Under the pieces are notes generated by a model. It saw only the letters and a list, made by a program, of their open reading frames with translations, was not told the origin of the DNA and did no database searches. A stretch of DNA of 64,000 bases from Chloroflexi bacterium TSY (GTDB lineage: Bacteria > Chloroflexota > Anaerolineae > Caldilineales > Caldilineaceae). Position numbers and translations under genes: made by a program. This document shows, piece by piece, positions 26,156 through 35,246 of the stretch (its first letter is position 1; each line of letters starts with the position of its first letter). Where the stretch lies: contig JAHBNG010000033.1 in assembly GCA_019217005.1 (NCBI GenBank), positions 1-64,000 of the forward strand, in the 5' to 3' direction.

Positions 26156-27637
26156 AAGAAAAGAGATGAGGTGAGAAATGTGACAAAAAGCGGTTAGCAG
26201 TTCATCCTAAAGGTAGAGAACCCAAAAAGGAGGAAGGAATGCTAACCGCGCCAGAAATAACTATAGCAGTACTGATGAATGTATTGCAAGTAACGCCGAT
26301 GGGAACAAACGTAAATGTAATGCGTCTGATGTGGGCAATGCTGAATGGGTCGTTTCTGAAAAGTCGAGGAGCAATCCATAGCGCATTGAAAGAAAGCGGG
26401 TTTGAAGATGAGGAGCTCCGGCGAAGCTGGTGGAGCTTTCGATATGGATCATGGGATATCACAAGTCTGCTGGGGTCGTGGCAAGAAGAAGTGGAAAGGG
26501 GGAATGGGAGGCAAAAAAGTTAGAAGGGTACCGAGTGAAAAGCATAGATATCACAGGGTTCTGGCGACCGAAGCTGCAAGGGAAAGTGAACCGACTCTAT
26601 AACTCAACGGCTCGTCGGGCATTGCCCGCGCTCATCTTTGGAGTGATGATAAGCTCGGGGGAGATAGGCGGGAAGCGAGTGCCACTGCTCAAGGCAATCA
26701 TGAGATGCACGGTTGGAACAAAGGAAAGTGAGTTTCGGAAAAAGCTGCTGACAGAGACGAAGAAATCACTGGAGTCAGACGAAGTGGCGGTGGTCGATGC
26801 CGGGTTTACAATCAGAGAAATGCTAGAAAGCGGCATAGACCGATTTGTCCTGCGGGAAGCGATTAACTGCACAGTGCGCCGCAATGAGTTCCCCAAACGC
26901 AAAGAAAAAGGCAGACCACCTGAATATGGTGATATTGTGCGACCGCTCTCGCAGCTATAAGGAAAGCGACTCGAGGCTACAACTCCGGACTCGTCTGGTC
27001 GCTTTCTCTATAGTGGTCGCCTGATTTGCTATCAAGCATGGCACAATCTCGTCCCCAGAACAACCAAGGTGGATACAGCCAACCGTACCTACTCGATTTA
27101 CGTCATTCAGGATCCGGCCTACAACACACCTTTGGTTTTGGCGACCGTTATGACTTTGCAGCCTGAAACCATTTATCTTGTCTACCTGGAACGCTGGCCT
27201 GTTGAACCTCCCCCCTTGGCTTCCAAGCAGATGATTGGCTTACATCGTCAATTTGTTCATGCCGATGAGGCTTGTTTCCGCTTACCTGAACTGGGGCTGC
27301 TGGCTGGCAATCTTCTTTCCCATTTAGCCGCTTCTCTTCCTCCCATACCGACTGGCTACTGGGATCGAGAGCCTCAATCCACTCCCGGCAGGCTGCGCCG
27401 TGTTCTCTCGAGTGCTCTTTTTCCAACTCCTGACCAACTCGACCCTGACTTTCGGAAAAAGGCCTCGGTTTCACACCATTTCCCTAAAGGCGTTCTCGCT
27501 CATCGCCGCCTCAATGCCGCTGCTTAAACTAGCCGAGCACTATTTTTACATTTTATCCCGTTTTTTCAGGGTGGATTCTTTTTTCCGCCCCTTTCGGTTT
27601 GCCCTTTGTCACTCAAGCCTTTACCAGAAAGTAAAGT
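26139..27637 (+). mobile_element. insertion sequence with 18-bp terminal repeats
   Basis: ACTTTACTTTCTGGTAAA (26139-26156) is perfectly complementary to 27620-27637, giving a 1499-bp element. It holds one DDE-type transposase gene on the plus strand, now broken. I see no convincing target duplication, so one side may have been rearranged after insertion. It ends 145 bases before the TauD-like gene and truncates the beta-propeller gene on its left. Confidence 0.85.
26239..27527 (+). pseudogene. DDE transposase, frameshift and premature stop
   Basis: AGGAAGGA precedes the ATG at 26239. The first frame (LTAPEITIAVLMNVLQ to LLGSWQEEVE) shifts near 26500 into the frame carrying KSIDITGFWRP (first Asp candidate) and VAVVDAGFTIREML (second Asp). 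A TAA at 26958-26960 interrupts, and the same frame continues as RLEATTPDSSGRF to ERWPVEPPPLASKQM, which holds the catalytic Glu candidate (RWPVE). The pattern places it in the IS4-like clan of DDE transposases; I cannot name the family. One indel and one nonsense change make it inactive. Confidence 0.78.
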
Positions 27638-27782
27638 ACAAATGGAATCAGCTAATCGATCTGGTACAACAGCATTTGCCATAGGCTTTTTGTCGAATGG
27701 CCCATCTCCGATGGAACCTACGATTAGCTGGTTCTTTCGATTCCAGTGCTTTAGGAGAAATCCAGAGGAGAAAAGCTCGGTG

Positions 27783-28694
27783 ATGAACCAGCAAGATCAA
27801 ATGAGTGTTACGCCCCTGTCGATCCACATTGGAGCCGAAATTGGCGGCGTAGATCTCACGCAACCACTGACCGACAAGGAAATTGCCGACATTCGGGCTG
27901 CTCTATTGAAATGGAAAGTGGTCTTCTTTCGCGAACAATTTCTTTCGCATGAACAGCATGTGCAATTTGCGCAACAATTTGGTGAACCCACCCCGGGCCA
28001 TGTTGTGTTTGGGAGCGATGCAGAGTATCCAGAGGTCTATTCCATCGCCAAACATCGCACCGCCAATCAGGGAAAACCAGGTATCAAGCGTAGTTGGACC
28101 GGTTGGCACGCTGACATCACGGCGGCAGTCAATCCTCCCTTTGCCTCCATTCTGCGTGGTGTCACCGTACCCCCTTATGGCGGTGATACCCAGTGGACCA
28201 ATCTTGCCGTCGCCTATACTGATCTGTCGCCAACAATGCGTGGCTTTCTGGATCAGTTGCGAGCAATCCATCGCTATAACAATCCTATCAAAGGATCGGA
28301 GGCGAACGAGTATCATGAGAAACTGAGCCAAAACAATCTCATTGCCGAACACCCCCTGGTCAGAGTCCACCCAGAAACAGACGAGCGGGTGCTCTATGTG
28401 AGCCCCAACTTTGTCAAGTCGATTGTCGGGTTGACACCAAGCGAAAGCCAGGCGTTGCTCGAAATGCTGTGGGAACATTCCGTGCGCCCAGAATATACTG
28501 TGCGCTTTAAGTGGGAACCAGGTAGCGTTGCCTTTTGGGACAATCGCACCACGGCACACTTAGCACCGTCTGATATCTATGCCACAGATTTTGATCGCCA
28601 ATTCTATCGTGTGACGCTCAATGGAGATATCCCAGTTGGCATAGACGGCAATCCGTCCACACTCATTTCTGGTCAGATGATCCAGCCCATCTGA
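27783..28694 (+). CDS. TauD/TfdA-family Fe(II)/2-oxoglutarate dioxygenase
   Basis: 303 residues from the ATG at 27783 (GAGGAG upstream); longer in-frame extensions are not family-like. The TauD fold is clear: IHIGAEIGGVDLTQPLTD at the N-terminus, iron ligands His109-x-Asp111 (GWHADI) and His259 (TAHLAPSD), and Arg residues in DRQFYRVT that hold 2-oxoglutarate. Related enzymes release sulfite from taurine or cleave aryloxyalkanoates; the substrate here is unknown. It sits alone between the IS and the Rieske remnant, with a possible terminator 22 bases after the stop. Confidence 0.92.
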   Translation: MNQQDQMSVTPLSIHIGAEIGGVDLTQPLTDKEIADIRAALLKWKVVFFREQFLSHEQHVQFAQQFGEPTPGHVVFGSDAEYPEVYSIAKHRTANQGKPGIKRSWTGWHADITAAVNPPFASILRGVTVPPYGGDTQWTNLAVAYTDLSPTMRGFLDQLRAIHRYNNPIKGSEANEYHEKLSQNNLIAEHPLVRVHPETDERVLYVSPNFVKSIVGLTPSESQALLEMLWEHSVRPEYTVRFKWEPGSVAFWDNRTTAHLAPSDIYATDFDRQFYRVTLNGDIPVGIDGNPSTLISGQMIQPI

Positions 28695-28715
28695 GGCGAT
28701 TCCAAAAAATAAAGG

Positions 28716-28787
28716 ATCCACAGATAAACAGGATTTACAGGATTAGAAGAGAAAAATCCAGGCAATCCCGCAATCTGTGGATTTTTT
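28716..28787 (+). terminator. long-loop hairpin with T run after the TauD-like gene
   Basis: ATCCACAGAT (28716-28725) pairs with ATCTGTGGAT (28773-28782), followed by TTTTTT. The 47-base loop is large for an intrinsic terminator and contains the common intergenic repeat word ACAGGATTTACAGGATT, so it may instead be a degraded repeat. Confidence 0.4.
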
Positions 28788-28853
28788 AAAAATTGGATTG
28801 GCTCAATAATTGAGTTCGTATGACCTCTTCCGAGATGGTTCTGTTCCACTTTA

Positions 28854-28983
28854 GAGGGTGTTTTAAAAGTGCCAAAGCGTGTCATTCTGAGCGGAGGAAC
28901 GGAGCGAAGAATCTTCTTTTTGCGCTTGGAACCATGGATTCTTCGTCTCAAAGCCTCCTCAGAATGACTTTTAAAACACCCTC
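28854..28983. mobile_element. 130-bp MITE family D, TTA target duplication
   Basis: GAGGGTGTTTTAAAAGT (28854-28870) and its complement (28967-28983) are the ends, flanked by TTA at 28851-28853 and 28984-28986. Inner segments GTCATTCTGAG and CTCAGAATGAC also pair. A 3-bp TNA duplication is typical of some IS5-group transposases. It lies just upstream of the Rieske remnant. A degraded piece of the same element is at 51166-51190. Confidence 0.78.
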
Positions 28984-29005
28984 TTAGAGAGAAGGAGAGT
29001 GTGGG

Positions 29006-29128
29006 ATGTCTGATAATGTACACGTAATTGAACGAGCGTTACATCCACGTTATTATATCCAGGCTGATCTTTTTGAACAGGAAAAGGATCGGATTTTCTT
29101 CCGTAACTGGCTCTACGTTCTCGAGTGA
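29006..29128 (+). pseudogene. N-terminal remnant of a Rieske aromatic-ring dioxygenase alpha subunit
   Basis: A 40-codon frame preceded by GGAGAG. The product reads LHPRYYIQADLFEQEKDRIF followed by FRNWLYV, the standard opening of ring-hydroxylating dioxygenase large subunits just before the Rieske [2Fe-2S] domain. It ends abruptly at TGA 29126-29128, where sequence resembling a MITE fragment (GAAACGAAGAATCT) begins. The Rieske and catalytic domains are gone. Translation may still occur but no activity can be expected. Confidence 0.72.
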
Positions 29129-29210
29129 AACGAAGAATCTATGTTGGAGTTATTCTTTTACAAAACCTAAGACGATCATTCCAACTATAGTTGGATTATG
29201 TAAAATAAGG

Positions 29211-30338
29211 ATGAACATGACGCTCCCCAACACAATGATCGCGGCCGTTTTAACAGGGTATGGTGGCCTTGATAAACTTGAAATCCGGAATGATTACCCT
29301 GTACCGCAGCCGCAACTGGGTGAAGTAATGATTCGTGTGGCAGCCTGTGGTGTCAATAATACGGACATTAACACCCGCATTGGCTGGTACAATGACAATG
29401 TGGCCACCGGTACAAACGAAAGCGGCGTCAGAGGGTTCCACGATGTTGCGCATGAATCGGCTGGCGGCTGGAGTGGAACGATCCAATTTCCTCGCATTCA
29501 GGGAGCAGATATATGTGGACATGTGGTTGCAACGGGAGCAGGTGTGCCAGATGAGTGGCTCGGAACTCGCGTGATCAATGATCCGTGGCTGCGTGATTGG
29601 GATGAACCGCTCAATTTGGAAAAAACGGGCTACATAGGGAGTGAATGTGATGGCGGTTTTGCCCAATACGTCGCTCTGCCCATTACCAATCTAGGACGCA
29701 TTCAGTCCGACTGGAGCGATGCCGAGTTGGCCACGCTCTCTTGCGCCTATACCACCGCAGAAAATATGCTGAATCGGGCGCGGGTTTCGACCGACGATAG
29801 TGTGCTCGTGACGGGAGCATCCGGTGGCGTTGGATCCGCTCTCATCCAATTAGCCAAACGCCGCGAGGCCACGGTGATTGCACTCACAAATGAGTCCAAA
29901 GCAGAGCAGGTTCAGGCAATTGGTCCTGATGCTCTTATCTGTAGAGGATTGGATAATTGGGAAGAGGTCATTCGCTCTGTTACTGGCTCTGCTAAGGTCA
30001 ACGTGGCAGCAGACGTGGTTGGTGGACCTGTCTTTCAGCAATTGATGAACGTATTGGCCCGTCGGGGTCGTTACGTCACTTCTGGCGCCATCGGTGGAAA
30101 GACGGCGGAGATCGATCTGAGCCATCTTTATCTCAACGATTGGAGCTTGATTGGCTCGACGGTGACGGAGACCAATGTTTTTCCAGATCTGATCCGCTAT
30201 GTGGAGAACAATGAAATCCGTCCTTTAGTGGCAGGAACTTATCCATTGGAGGAAATTCATCAGGCACAAATGGATTTTTTGGAGAAGAAACATGTGGGGA
30301 AGTTGGTGTTGGTGCCACCAGTGACTGAGGTTGATTAA
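29211..30338 (+). CDS. zinc-type alcohol dehydrogenase/quinone oxidoreductase (MDR family)
   Basis: 375 residues from the ATG at 29211 (AATAAGG upstream). N-terminal GroES-like domain: GEVMIRVAACGVNNTDINTR and IQGADICGHVVATG. The nucleotide-binding domain has VTGASGGVGSALIQLAKRR (around residues 200-218), the AxxGxxG pattern of NADPH-binding members. The zinc ligands of classic alcohol dehydrogenases are mostly absent, so a quinone-oxidoreductase-like activity is more likely. It followed the lost Rieske oxygenase and might have acted in the same catabolic route; that link is inference. Confidence 0.88.
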   Translation: MNMTLPNTMIAAVLTGYGGLDKLEIRNDYPVPQPQLGEVMIRVAACGVNNTDINTRIGWYNDNVATGTNESGVRGFHDVAHESAGGWSGTIQFPRIQGADICGHVVATGAGVPDEWLGTRVINDPWLRDWDEPLNLEKTGYIGSECDGGFAQYVALPITNLGRIQSDWSDAELATLSCAYTTAENMLNRARVSTDDSVLVTGASGGVGSALIQLAKRREATVIALTNESKAEQVQAIGPDALICRGLDNWEEVIRSVTGSAKVNVAADVVGGPVFQQLMNVLARRGRYVTSGAIGGKTAEIDLSHLYLNDWSLIGSTVTETNVFPDLIRYVENNEIRPLVAGTYPLEEIHQAQMDFLEKKHVGKLVLVPPVTEVD

Positions 30339-30340
30339 GG

Positions 30341-30415
30341 GTGTGTACCACAAAGTGTGTAAATGGAGCAGGCTCTCTGACTGAGCGGTCTCCATTTACG
30401 CACTTTGGGACACAC
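30341..30415 (+). repeat. long imperfect hairpin after the MDR gene
   Basis: 30341-30368 and 30390-30415 pair over about 26 positions with a few mismatches (GTAAATGGAG against CTCCATTTAC at the inner end, GTGTGT against ACACAC at the outer end), loop 21 bases. It starts 2 bases after the stop codon. It could terminate or stabilise the transcript, or be a small palindromic element. Confidence 0.5.
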
Positions 30416-30469
30416 TGTCGAGTTTAACTGAAGATTTCATTCAGCTCAAGTCAATTAAGAACAAAAATC

Positions 30470-30988
30470 ATGGCAGATACAATCATAACACCAGGCTACA
30501 ATGAATACATCCGCAACTGGCCAGGTAATGCACGTTCGGATTTGACACATTTGCTTTCTCAACCTGACGTCTTTGCAAGACTGATCGAAGACCTGGCATC
30601 GCCATTTATCGATGAGAAGATTACGCATGTGGCGACAGTGGATGCTGGAGGCTTTCCGCTCGGCGGTGGCATCGCACATCGATTGCGAGCGGGTCTGGTG
30701 ATGATTCGCAAAGGTGGTCGAATCGACTGGTCATCAGAGACAATCGTCTGTGTCGACTTTAGCGGTCTTGAGAAACAGCTCGAGATAACGAGTGACGCCG
30801 TGACAAAATCAGATCGGGTATTGGTGGTCGATGATTGGTCGGAGACAGGGGGACAGTTGCGTGCTGCAATACAATTGGTGGAACGGCTCGGCGCAGAGGT
30901 GGTCGGTGCCGCCTGTCTCCATATCGATGAACGTGTACGTAAAGATCCAAAGATGGCAAAGTACCGCCTACGATATGTGATAGAGTGA
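30470..30988 (+). CDS. phosphoribosyltransferase (adenine PRTase-like)
   Basis: A 172-residue type I PRTase. The PRPP-binding loop is VLVVDDWSETGGQLRAA (about residues 121-137), with the two acidic residues and the glycine-rich turn. The hood and early strand (THVATVDAGGFPLGGGIAHR) resemble adenine or xanthine phosphoribosyltransferases. It would transfer ribose-5-phosphate from PRPP to a base in salvage. It is convergent with the ABC exporter, 10 bases from its stop. Confidence 0.85.
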   Translation: MADTIITPGYNEYIRNWPGNARSDLTHLLSQPDVFARLIEDLASPFIDEKITHVATVDAGGFPLGGGIAHRLRAGLVMIRKGGRIDWSSETIVCVDFSGLEKQLEITSDAVTKSDRVLVVDDWSETGGQLRAAIQLVERLGAEVVGAACLHIDERVRKDPKMAKYRLRYVIE

Positions 30989-30998
30989 TACCATCTTA

Positions 30999-32786
30999 TT
31001 ACGACTGACTTTCCCACAAATGACGCATCTCCGTACTGCACCTCAACAAATCATTCAGTGACCCCTCTGCACAAACTTCTCCATCTTTCAAGACCAGAAT
31101 GTCGTCAGCACGCCGCAATGCTGCTCGACGATGCGAAACAACTAGACAGGTTGGAACCGCACCATCTTTGCCTGTGAAAAGACGTTCCCAAAGGAGGCGC
31201 TCCGTCTCCACATCCAACGCGCTGGACAAATCGTCAAAGACGAGCAATTCGGCATTGCGGACAAACATGCGTGCCGCCGCTGTGCGCTGTACTTGACCAC
31301 CAGATAGCTTGACGCCACGTGGACCAACAATTGTGGCCAATCCATTGGCTAATTCGGTGATATCTTGTTCTAAAATTGCCGAATGAATGGCCCGATCAAG
31401 CCGCCTTCCATCATTGTCTTCCTCTGGCAAGCCCATGAGAATATTGTCTCGTAACGGCTCACTAAACAGGCGCGGCACCTGGGGTGTATACGCGCAACGA
31501 GGCGGTACTAAGAAGCTTGCCGGATCGGCTATAAGTTGGTCATTCCAGCGGATTTCACCCTTTTCCAATGGCACCAAACCGAGCAATGTGCGCAACAACG
31601 TGCTTTTGCCGGCCCCCACGCGACCAGTAATGACCGTGAATGTTCCCGGGCGAATTCGCAGATTGATATTTGTGATCCCCTGCTCTGTGCCGGGGTAATG
31701 AAAGGTCAGGTCAGAAACGTGGAGCGTTTGTAACTGCATTTCAGCACTTATTTGGATATGGCGCAGCGCCGGCGGCTCACTGTTGAGATAGATTGGACGT
31801 TTGACCAACAGACTCTTCTCCGCCTTTTCCTGCGCTAATTCTTCCAAGCGCTGAATAGAAACGGTTTGAGTCTGGTAGTCACCGATGAATGCTCCCAGAT
31901 TGGTAAAGAGATCGGCCACCATCCAAATGTAGTACATAAAGAGCGCAAAATCACCCACCGTAAACGTGCCGTTGCGAATTGCGCTACCCGCCAGCAACAG
32001 TGTCAGACCAATCCCTATCTGCGTCCCCTGTTCGCCAGCAGATTCACAGAGCGTGTGGAGTAGCTTGGTTTTGATTTCGGCCTTGCGTCGCTCTTCATTG
32101 CGCCTGTGTAGATGACTGATGGCATCTTCTTCAGCATCGGCAATCTTGAGCGCCTGCACTGCACCAAAAATTTCGCCCAAGAAACCTTGGACAGCATCAC
32201 GTGCCCGACTGCTGTTGTTGTAGGCGACGCGGAGGCGAGGCCAGGCTATCTTTGTGATCGCCAGGGCACTGATGCCGGGAAGCACCGCGAGAAGCGTAAT
32301 CCACGGATGGATGCGCCACATGATGATACAAGCGACCAGTGCAAAGGCAAAGCGTCCCAGCATGTGGGGATACCACATCGGGAAGTCAGTCACTTCACCA
32401 ACATCATCACCAAAGCGGCTAATCGCCTCACCTGTTGTGACGGGCAATCCCTGTGCCCCCGGCCGCTTGAAGATGCTGACCATGACATTCTGCTGCAATA
32501 GTGCTCGCAGCGGTTCTTGAAAGAGGAGGTTGCCAACGCGCGTTCCGTAGCGCGCGAACACGCGTACGATTTCCACCGTCAGCATAAATGCCAGTAGAGT
32601 CCACACGCTCTCCGTTGCAGGGGCACTACCGGTCAATGTGTCGAAGATGCGCTTTTGGAGCAAACCCGGTACAAGATACAAAAGGTCGAAGCCAACTGTG
32701 CCCAAGCTGAAAAGTAACAACTGCCAGAAGCGTATTCGAACCTGTTTCCACATGAATTTGGGCGTTGAGATGGTTGCTTTGTTCAT
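30999..32786 (-). CDS. heterodimeric ABC exporter half, degenerate catalytic base
   Basis: A 595-residue fused exporter half: six transmembrane helices (residues about 15-320), then an ATPase domain with Walker [10 protein letters not shown], signature LSGGQVQR and Walker [14 protein letters not shown]. The residue after Walker B is Asp in place of the catalytic Glu, as in the inactive site of heterodimeric exporters such as TM287/288. Its start overlaps the partner gene's stop by 4 bases. The partner supplies the Glu, so the pair would have one working and one degenerate ATP site. Exported compound unknown. Confidence 0.92.
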   Translation of the reverse strand: MNKATISTPKFMWKQVRIRFWQLLLFSLGTVGFDLLYLVPGLLQKRIFDTLTGSAPATESVWTLLAFMLTVEIVRVFARYGTRVGNLLFQEPLRALLQQNVMVSIFKRPGAQGLPVTTGEAISRFGDDVGEVTDFPMWYPHMLGRFAFALVACIIMWRIHPWITLLAVLPGISALAITKIAWPRLRVAYNNSSRARDAVQGFLGEIFGAVQALKIADAEEDAISHLHRRNEERRKAEIKTKLLHTLCESAGEQGTQIGIGLTLLLAGSAIRNGTFTVGDFALFMYYIWMVADLFTNLGAFIGDYQTQTVSIQRLEELAQEKAEKSLLVKRPIYLNSEPPALRHIQISAEMQLQTLHVSDLTFHYPGTEQGITNINLRIRPGTFTVITGRVGAGKSTLLRTLLGLVPLEKGEIRWNDQLIADPASFLVPPRCAYTPQVPRLFSEPLRDNILMGLPEEDNDGRRLDRAIHSAILEQDITELANGLATIVGPRGVKLSGGQVQRTAAARMFVRNAELLVFDDLSSALDVETERLLWERLFTGKDGAVPTCLVVSHRRAALRRADDILVLKDGEVCAEGSLNDLLRCSTEMRHLWESQS

Positions 32787-34591
32787 CCTGTTCCCTCCAG
32801 ACCTGTTTGGAGTAAATGGGCAAAATGTGAATCTGGATCGTTGGCCAGTTGTTCCCGTGGACCATGCTCGTGGATGCGTCCTTCGTGTAAAACCATGATT
32901 TCGTCGGCACGTTGGACCGTTCCCAATCGGTGGGCAATCATGATGCTCGTTCGATTTTGCAACAGGCGGTCGATGGCGCGTTCAAGCAATTGCTCCGTAG
33001 CCGGATCCAAACGTGATGAGGCTTCGTCGAGGATCACCAGACCAGGATCCTTCAAGAAGACACGAACAAAGGTCAACAGTTGCGCCTCGCCAGCGGAGAA
33101 TCCGCTGCCGTTTGCGGCTAACCGTGTGTCCAGACCATTGGGCTGGGCCTGAAACCATTCTGATAGACCTAACTCGTCAAACACATCCAGAATCTGCCGA
33201 TCATGAATTTGGGAATTGAAGAGCGTCACGTTCTCGCGCAAAGTGGCCTGAAATAGCTGCACCTCTTGTGTCACCATGCCAATGCGTTGGCGCAAATCGT
33301 GAAGATTCAGCGTCTGAATATCCTGACCGCCGAGCCGGATACTTCCTTGCGATGGTTTGTAAAGGCGAAAAAGCAGTCGCGTGAGCGAAGTTTTGCCACT
33401 ACCTGTGCGTCCAAGCAGCCCCAAGACCTTACCTGCCTCGATTCGAAAACTAATATCATGCAACACCGTTGGTTGTCCCTCCTGTTTTTGATCAACGTCT
33501 TCATTGCCACCGCGCTTATTTGACTCATACTGAAACGATACCTGATCAAAATCCACCGATAGACTTCCATTCGACAGACGTTGTGGAAGTTTGGGCAAAT
33601 TATGCGGAATACGTTCCGTTGCGGCCGGTTGTAAAGAAAAGAGTTGACCGATTCGGCTGATGCTGGCCGTGCTCTGCTGTAACTCCGCAACCTGATCGCG
33701 GATCTGCTCCAAGGGCCACTGAAGCAAACTCAGGTAGTAGAGGACAAGGTAGAGGGTGCCGATGGTGGTCTGACCATTGAGAAAGAGATAGACGCCGATA
33801 GAAAATGCACCAACGGTCGCCAGTGCAAAGAGCAAATGCGTCAGCGAAAAGGTAAAGACACCCATCATCTGTGCCCGCCATTTTGCGCTGTAGGTTTTGC
33901 GCTGTAGGAGAGCGAATTGGCGTAGCACGTAGGATTCACCGCCATTCGCACGAATATCTTCCGTGCCCGCCATTCGCTCTTCCAAAAATCCATTTTGGGC
34001 TGCACTCGCCGCACGCTGTTGTCTCCATAGAGTCACTGTGCGATTTTGTACAGCTTGCAAAATAACGACTGTGAGCAATGCATAGAGAGTCGTGGCCAGA
34101 CCCATGCGCCAATCCTCGCGGTAGAGCATTAGAATGACGCCGACCAGTAGGAGGAAATTGCTCAAAACGTTGAGCACGAGATGCGAGAAGAAATTGGCCA
34201 GCTCACTGACATCGCCGTCAACACGCTCGATGAGTTCGCCCGGTGTAGAGGTATTGTGGAATCCCATGTCCAAGTGCAGACAGTGTAGAGCCAGGTCTGA
34301 GCGCAATGCGTTTGTTGCTGACCAGCTCACATTTTCACCTATATAGGTCGAGGCAAAGGTCATCGTAGTGTGGGTCAAACCAAGAAGGATAAAGAGTGCA
34401 GCGGCCAGGAGTAGCTGACGTTGCGAAGCGCCGCTTTGCGCCGTATCGAGCACATAGCGAACAAGCTGAGGGTTGAGCAATTGTAGCCCAATGCTGCCGA
34501 AAAGCAGGAAGGCTAGTCGCAACACGCGTAACCACTGTGGTCGAAAATAAGTCGCCAAAAGGGAAAGATTTTGATAAAAATAGGAGTTCAT
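32783..34591 (-). CDS. heterodimeric ABC exporter half, catalytic partner
   Basis: 602 residues from the ATG at 34591 ([11 protein letters not shown]); the upstream in-frame extension lacks family sequence. Transmembrane domain to about residue 330, a linker, and an ATPase domain with Walker [10 protein letters not shown], a degenerate signature FSAGEAQ and Walker [15 protein letters not shown] with the catalytic Glu. The degenerate signature complements the partner's normal LSGGQ, giving the expected asymmetric heterodimer. First gene of the two-gene operon; a symmetric palindrome lies 175 bases upstream. Confidence 0.92.
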   Translation of the reverse strand: MNSYFYQNLSLLATYFRPQWLRVLRLAFLLFGSIGLQLLNPQLVRYVLDTAQSGASQRQLLLAAALFILLGLTHTTMTFASTYIGENVSWSATNALRSDLALHCLHLDMGFHNTSTPGELIERVDGDVSELANFFSHLVLNVLSNFLLLVGVILMLYREDWRMGLATTLYALLTVVILQAVQNRTVTLWRQQRAASAAQNGFLEERMAGTEDIRANGGESYVLRQFALLQRKTYSAKWRAQMMGVFTFSLTHLLFALATVGAFSIGVYLFLNGQTTIGTLYLVLYYLSLLQWPLEQIRDQVAELQQSTASISRIGQLFSLQPAATERIPHNLPKLPQRLSNGSLSVDFDQVSFQYESNKRGGNEDVDQKQEGQPTVLHDISFRIEAGKVLGLLGRTGSGKTSLTRLLFRLYKPSQGSIRLGGQDIQTLNLHDLRQRIGMVTQEVQLFQATLRENVTLFNSQIHDRQILDVFDELGLSEWFQAQPNGLDTRLAANGSGFSAGEAQLLTFVRVFLKDPGLVILDEASSRLDPATEQLLERAIDRLLQNRTSIMIAHRLGTVQRADEIMVLHEGRIHEHGPREQLANDPDSHFAHLLQTGLEGTG

Positions 34592-34653
34592 TGCTCTTGC
34601 TCCATATGTGGCTGGACAATTCACTGCCATCTACAAGTGCGTGCATTGCCATA

Positions 34654-34758
34654 TCGTAGGTCACACATCCCTGTGTGACTGCCGTCAAGAACCTCAGATC
34701 ATCAATTGAAACAGGTCACGTTCTTGGCTGCATGTCCCGCCAGAGACGGGACCTACGA
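34654..34758. repeat. 105-bp inverted-repeat element with hairpin arms
   Basis: The outer ends TCGTAGGTC (34654-34662) and complement (34750-34758) frame two arms, each holding its own small hairpin (GTCACACA with TGTGTGAC; TCCCG with CGGGA) and a shared CAAGAAC/GTTCTTG pair. It resembles widespread intergenic palindromes. The rest of 34592-35246, apart from the palindrome at 34766, shows no gene. Confidence 0.5.
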
Positions 34759-34765
34759 GAAACTG

Positions 34766-34788
34766 GTATCATGTCTACGACATGATAC
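34766..34788. promoter_or_regulatory. perfect 10-bp dyad, possible operator
   Basis: GTATCATGTC-TAC-GACATGATAC is perfectly symmetric around a 3-base centre. The ATGTC...GACAT core resembles the probable PadR operator at 13068. It lies between the divergent ABC exporter and peptide-binding-protein genes, so a regulator could act on either. No regulator gene is adjacent. Confidence 0.42.
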
Positions 34789-35246
34789 TGAATGATGTCT
34801 AGGCTAGTGAAAGTGAAATTCTATCCGAGGAATGCTGGTCTATTCATGATTCGGAACACGCATCACCAGAATTGCGGCTTGCAAGTACGGAAGAATTGTG
34901 CGCCCACACGCATTTGACCTGATGCGACCAATGCCTGACATTGACGGCGATCAAGCAAAATACGCCAAGGGACGAACTATAACCAGTGGATAGATTGTTA
35001 GAAGATTTTCTGTCTGAGCAAGAGTTTGTATCTGTTGAAAGATCAAATTGTCGTGACACATAACACATATACTTAGCCTCTTTTATCGCCAACATTGCTG
35101 ATAAATGAAGCTTGTATATTGTATAGAATAACATGGCGACATAAGAGGTGTCAAACAACTTGAATGTATTGTTCAAACTGGCCGATTATGGTATTCTGTT
35201 CTGGACCCACCAATCAACAGATTCATTCAGACAAAGGAGAAACCGC

